Shown here one piece after another: positions 61,773-64,000 of a stretch of 64,000 bases of DNA. Both the position numbers and the translations under genes were made by a program. Source of the DNA: Pectobacterium carotovorum (GTDB taxonomy: Bacteria > Pseudomonadota > Gammaproteobacteria > Enterobacterales > Enterobacteriaceae). Under the pieces are notes generated by a model. The model did not search any database, had not been told where the DNA came from, and worked only from the letters and a program-made list of their open reading frames with translations. Within the stretch, counting starts at the first letter, position 1. The number at the start of each line of letters is the position of its first letter. The stretch is taken from the NCBI RefSeq assembly GCF_033898505.1, contig NZ_JAXAFK010000004.1:228648-292647 (forward strand). Direction: 5' to 3'.

Positions 61773-62699
61773 ATGAAAACGGGTAAGCTGGTGGTGCTGG
61801 GCAGTATTAATGCTGACCATATTCTCAATCTTGAGCAATTTCCCCGCCCGGGCGAAACGGTTATCGGTGAGCAATATAGCGTTGCTTTCGGTGGGAAAGG
61901 CGCCAATCAGGCCGTTGCCGCTGGCCGAAGCGGTGCAGACATCGCCTTTATTGCCTGCGTCGGAGACGATGATATTGGCGCCCGTATTTGCCAGCAGTTA
62001 TCCAAGGACAATATTGATGTTTCCGCCGTCGAGGCTATCTCCGGGGAAACAACCGGCGTTGCGCTGATTTTTGTTAACGCCGACGCTGAGAACATGATCG
62101 CGATTAACGCCGGCGCGAATGCGGCCGTAACGCCTGATTACCTTCATCGTCATCAGCAACACATTATGGATGCCTCTGCGTTGCTGATGCAGCTTGAGTC
62201 GCCGTTGGAAACGGTCATCGCAGCAGCCAAACTGGCGCATGAACACCAGACGAAAGTGATTCTTAACCCCGCACCTGCACGTGAGCTGCCTGATGAGCTG
62301 TTATCGCGGGTCGATATGATCACACCAAATGAAACCGAAGCGCAGTTCCTGACGGGAATTACCGTCGAGACGGAAGAAGATGCGGCTCGCGCAGCACAGG
62401 TTCTGCACGATAAAGGCATTGAAACGGTTCTCATCACGTTGGGTAGCCGTGGTGTATGGCTAAGTGAAAACGGCCAGGGGCAGCGTATACCGGGGTATCG
62501 TGTAAAAGCCGTGGATACTATCGCCGCTGGGGATACATTTAATGGTGCGCTTGTTACCGCGTTGCTGGAAAATAAACCGATGTCCTCCGCCGTAAAATTT
62601 GCCCATGCGGCAGCGGCGATAGCCGTTACTCGCCGAGGTGCTCAGCCCTCTGTCCCATGGCGTGAAGAGATCGACGAATTTTTGCAAACCCAGGGGTGA
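61773..62699 (+). CDS. rbsK: Ribokinase RbsK
   Basis: 308 residues from the ATG at 61773 (MKTGKLVVLGSINADHI), near the E. coli length; the upstream 14 codons in frame are spacer. PfkB family: N-terminal GGKGANQAVAAGRSG and the C-terminal anion-hole/catalytic-base motif AAGDTFNGAL, with the first glycine of the usual GAGD replaced by alanine as in E. coli. Makes ribose-5-phosphate. Confidence 0.96.
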   Translation: MKTGKLVVLGSINADHILNLEQFPRPGETVIGEQYSVAFGGKGANQAVAAGRSGADIAFIACVGDDDIGARICQQLSKDNIDVSAVEAISGETTGVALIFVNADAENMIAINAGANAAVTPDYLHRHQQHIMDASALLMQLESPLETVIAAAKLAHEHQTKVILNPAPARELPDELLSRVDMITPNETEAQFLTGITVETEEDAARAAQVLHDKGIETVLITLGSRGVWLSENGQGQRIPGYRVKAVDTIAAGDTFNGALVTALLENKPMSSAVKFAHAAAAIAVTRRGAQPSVPWREEIDEFLQTQG

Positions 62700-62702
62700 T
62701 CT

Positions 62703-63698
62703 TTGGCCACCATGAAAGATGTCGCCCGTCTTGCGGGCGTTTCTACTTCTACCGTATCTCACGTCATTAATAACAACCGCTTTGTCAGCGACACCATTCG
62801 CGAAAAAGTGATGAAGGCCGTTGAGGATCTCAACTATGCGCCGTCTGCGCTGGCCAGGAGTCTGAAAATAAACCAGACCCGCACCATCGGCATGTTGCTC
62901 ACTGCCAGTAATAACCCGTTTTATGCTGAAGTGGTGCGTGGCGTTGAGCGTTGCTGCTATGAGCGTGGCTATAGTCTGATTCTGTGCAACACCGAAGGCG
63001 ATCGCGACAGAATGAGCCATAGCCTTGAAACGCTGCTGCAAAAGCGGGTCGATGGCGTACTGCTAATGTGCACCGAAAGCCATCGCCCTTTGCCCGAAAT
63101 GATGAGCCGCTATCCTTCTATTCCTATGGTCATGATGGATTGGGCCCCCTTTGAAGGCGTCATGGACGTCATTAAAGATAACTCTCTGCTTGGTGGAGAG
63201 ATCGCGACCAATTACCTCATCTCGCGCGGTTATAAAAAGATAGCATGCATTGCGGGCCCGAAAGATAAGACGACAGCCTATAACCGACTGGAAGGTTATC
63301 GACAGGCGATGCAGCTCGCTGGGCTATTCGTTCCCGCTGAGTATGAAATTTTCGGCGATTTTGAATTTGAAGCAGGCTATCGCGCTATGCAGCAGTTATT
63401 AGCGCTGGAAGATAAGCCAGAAGCCGTGTTCACCAGTAATGATGCGATGGCCGTTGGTGTTTACCATGCGCTTTATCAGGCAGGGCTTTCGATTCCTCAA
63501 GACATGGCGGTTGTGGGTTACGATGATATTGAGCTGGCTCGCTATATGTCACCACCTCTTACTACTGTTCACCAACCGAAGGATGAACTCGGCGAACTGG
63601 CAGTGGATACACTTTTGTATCGCCTGGAACATCCGAATACCGAGCCGAATGTGTTGGTGCTGACGCCGGAACTCATGGTTCGTCAGTCTGTAAGGTGA
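62703..63698 (+). CDS. rbsR: Ribose operon repressor RbsR (LacI family)
   Basis: 331 residues from a TTG at 62703 (reads [27 protein letters not shown]); the ATG at 62712 is an alternative only three codons in, but AGGGGTGA is better spaced for the TTG. N-terminal LacI helix-turn-helix and hinge with ALARSLK, then a periplasmic-binding-like sugar domain ([46 protein letters not shown]). Represses rbs through the two palindromes before rbsD; ribose releases it. Three bp after rbsK. Confidence 0.97.
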   Translation: MATMKDVARLAGVSTSTVSHVINNNRFVSDTIREKVMKAVEDLNYAPSALARSLKINQTRTIGMLLTASNNPFYAEVVRGVERCCYERGYSLILCNTEGDRDRMSHSLETLLQKRVDGVLLMCTESHRPLPEMMSRYPSIPMVMMDWAPFEGVMDVIKDNSLLGGEIATNYLISRGYKKIACIAGPKDKTTAYNRLEGYRQAMQLAGLFVPAEYEIFGDFEFEAGYRAMQQLLALEDKPEAVFTSNDAMAVGVYHALYQAGLSIPQDMAVVGYDDIELARYMSPPLTTVHQPKDELGELAVDTLLYRLEHPNTEPNVLVLTPELMVRQSVR

Positions 63699-63798
63699 GG
63701 TTTTCTCCTAATTAGCGGCGAAAAATCCGGCATAACGGCGTCTTTTAATTCGCTTTGCTGAAAAAATCCCCACTCGATAATTTTTTTGCATTTAGCGC

Positions 63799-63826
63799 TT
63801 GTCAGGCGGCGAGAAGTCCCTATAAT
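63799..63826 (+). promoter_or_regulatory. rrn promoter P1 (TTGTCA-16-TATAAT)
   Basis: TTGTCA at 63799-63804 and TATAAT at 63821-63826 with 16-bp spacing, then GCGCCTCCACTGACACGG. This is the standard rrn P1 with a GC-rich discriminator that makes it sensitive to ppGpp. Confidence 0.93.
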
Positions 63827-63906
63827 GCGCCTCCACTGACACGGCAACAGCGACACGCGGTTGCGGTAACAGCAAAAAAGATTCAACGAAGGCGGTCAGT
63901 AATGAC

Positions 63907-63934
63907 TTGACTTCACAGCGGAAACGCATAATAT
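63907..63934 (+). promoter_or_regulatory. rrn promoter P2 (TTGACT-16-TAATAT)
   Basis: TTGACT at 63907-63912 and TAATAT at 63929-63934 with 16-bp spacing, about 108 bp after P1, matching the position and sequence of rrn P2 promoters. Confidence 0.85.
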
Positions 63935-63964
63935 ATGCGGCCCGCGCCACGGAAGATGTGGCAC

Positions 63965-63976
63965 TGCTCTTTAACA
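63965..63976 (+). promoter_or_regulatory. boxA antitermination element (TGCTCTTTAACA)
   Basis: Exact boxA sequence of the rrn leader, bound as RNA by NusB-NusE to assemble the antitermination complex. It confirms that an rRNA operon begins here. Confidence 0.9.
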
Positions 63977-64000
63977 ATTTAATCAGACAATCTGTGTGGG

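Larger units (their letters stand above)
63699..64000 (+). promoter_or_regulatory. rRNA operon promoter and leader region (16S gene beyond window)
   Basis: No protein gene. It contains tandem rrn promoters P1 and P2, the leader with boxA, and stops before the mature 16S 5' end. AT-rich sequence just upstream of P1 (63774-63796) may be an UP element. In E. coli, rrnC follows the rbs region after two more genes; here the rrn promoter comes directly after rbsR. Confidence 0.9.

Noticed and set aside
63792..63977. A 61-codon minus-strand frame at the window end
   Set aside because: It covers the rrn P1/P2 promoters and leader, which are clearly regulatory DNA.

Overview
The window is chromosomal DNA of a gammaproteobacterium of the order Enterobacterales, most probably Pectobacterium (soft-rot Pectobacteriaceae). 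This rests on an enterobacterial replication-origin gene order (dnaA, rpmH, rnpA, yidD, yidC, mnmE; pst-phoU; glmUS; atp; rsmG-mnmG; oriC; mioC-asnC; asnA; viaA-ravA; kup; rbs; rrn), on protein sequences very close to E. coli homologues, and on a PL9 exopolygalacturonate lyase (PelX type) preceded by a KdgR-like box, a hallmark of pectinolytic plant pathogens. No prophage, insertion sequence, CRISPR array, tRNA or toxin-antitoxin pair was seen. The species cannot be fixed from this sequence alone.

Layout. 1-4640: start of dnaA (minus), a GATC- and DnaA-box-rich divergent promoter region, then rpmH-rnpA-yidD-yidC and mnmE. 4641-15949: an accessory stretch where E. coli has tnaAB, with an AT-rich acyltransferase gene, the qorB/HxlR pair, a TetR/MFS efflux pair, a three-lipoprotein operon (CsgG-like, DUF4810, DUF799), an aegA-hydN iron-sulfur pair and an AcpT-like phosphopantetheinyl transferase lacking key motif residues. 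15950-24105: adenine permease adeP, phosphatase yieH, an amino-acid ABC importer with no linked ATPase, a VirK/YbjX gene, and the ydcO/sutR pair with two identical 16-bp palindromic operators. 24167-28967: phoU-pstBACS with tandem Pho boxes. 29037-36581: a DUF4026 gene, glmUS and pelX. 36710-43680: the nine-gene ATP synthase operon. 44304-48282: rsmG, mnmG, oriC (three 13-mers and R1-R4 DnaA boxes), mioC, asnC. 48435-54612: asnA, viaA-ravA, kup. 54764-57410: qseBC and divergent ygiW. 57466-63698: a 274-bp intergenic repeat, two RbsR operators and rbsDACBKR. 63799-64000: tandem promoters and boxA of an rRNA operon whose 16S gene lies beyond the window.

Most of the window is growth-coupled core machinery around the origin: replication initiation, tRNA wobble-uridine modification (MnmE and MnmG, at two separate loci), membrane insertion, ATP synthesis, phosphate and ribose uptake, hexosamine supply and rRNA synthesis. 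The less-described material is a dispersed hairpin repeat of about 62 bp (four copies, with compensatory stem changes), the 274-bp repeat with twin TCCCG-loop hairpins, the lipoprotein trio, the degenerate AcpT-like protein, the ATPase-less importer and the paired operators. No clearly new multi-gene defence or biosynthetic system was found. The lipoprotein trio is the best candidate for an uncharacterised system.
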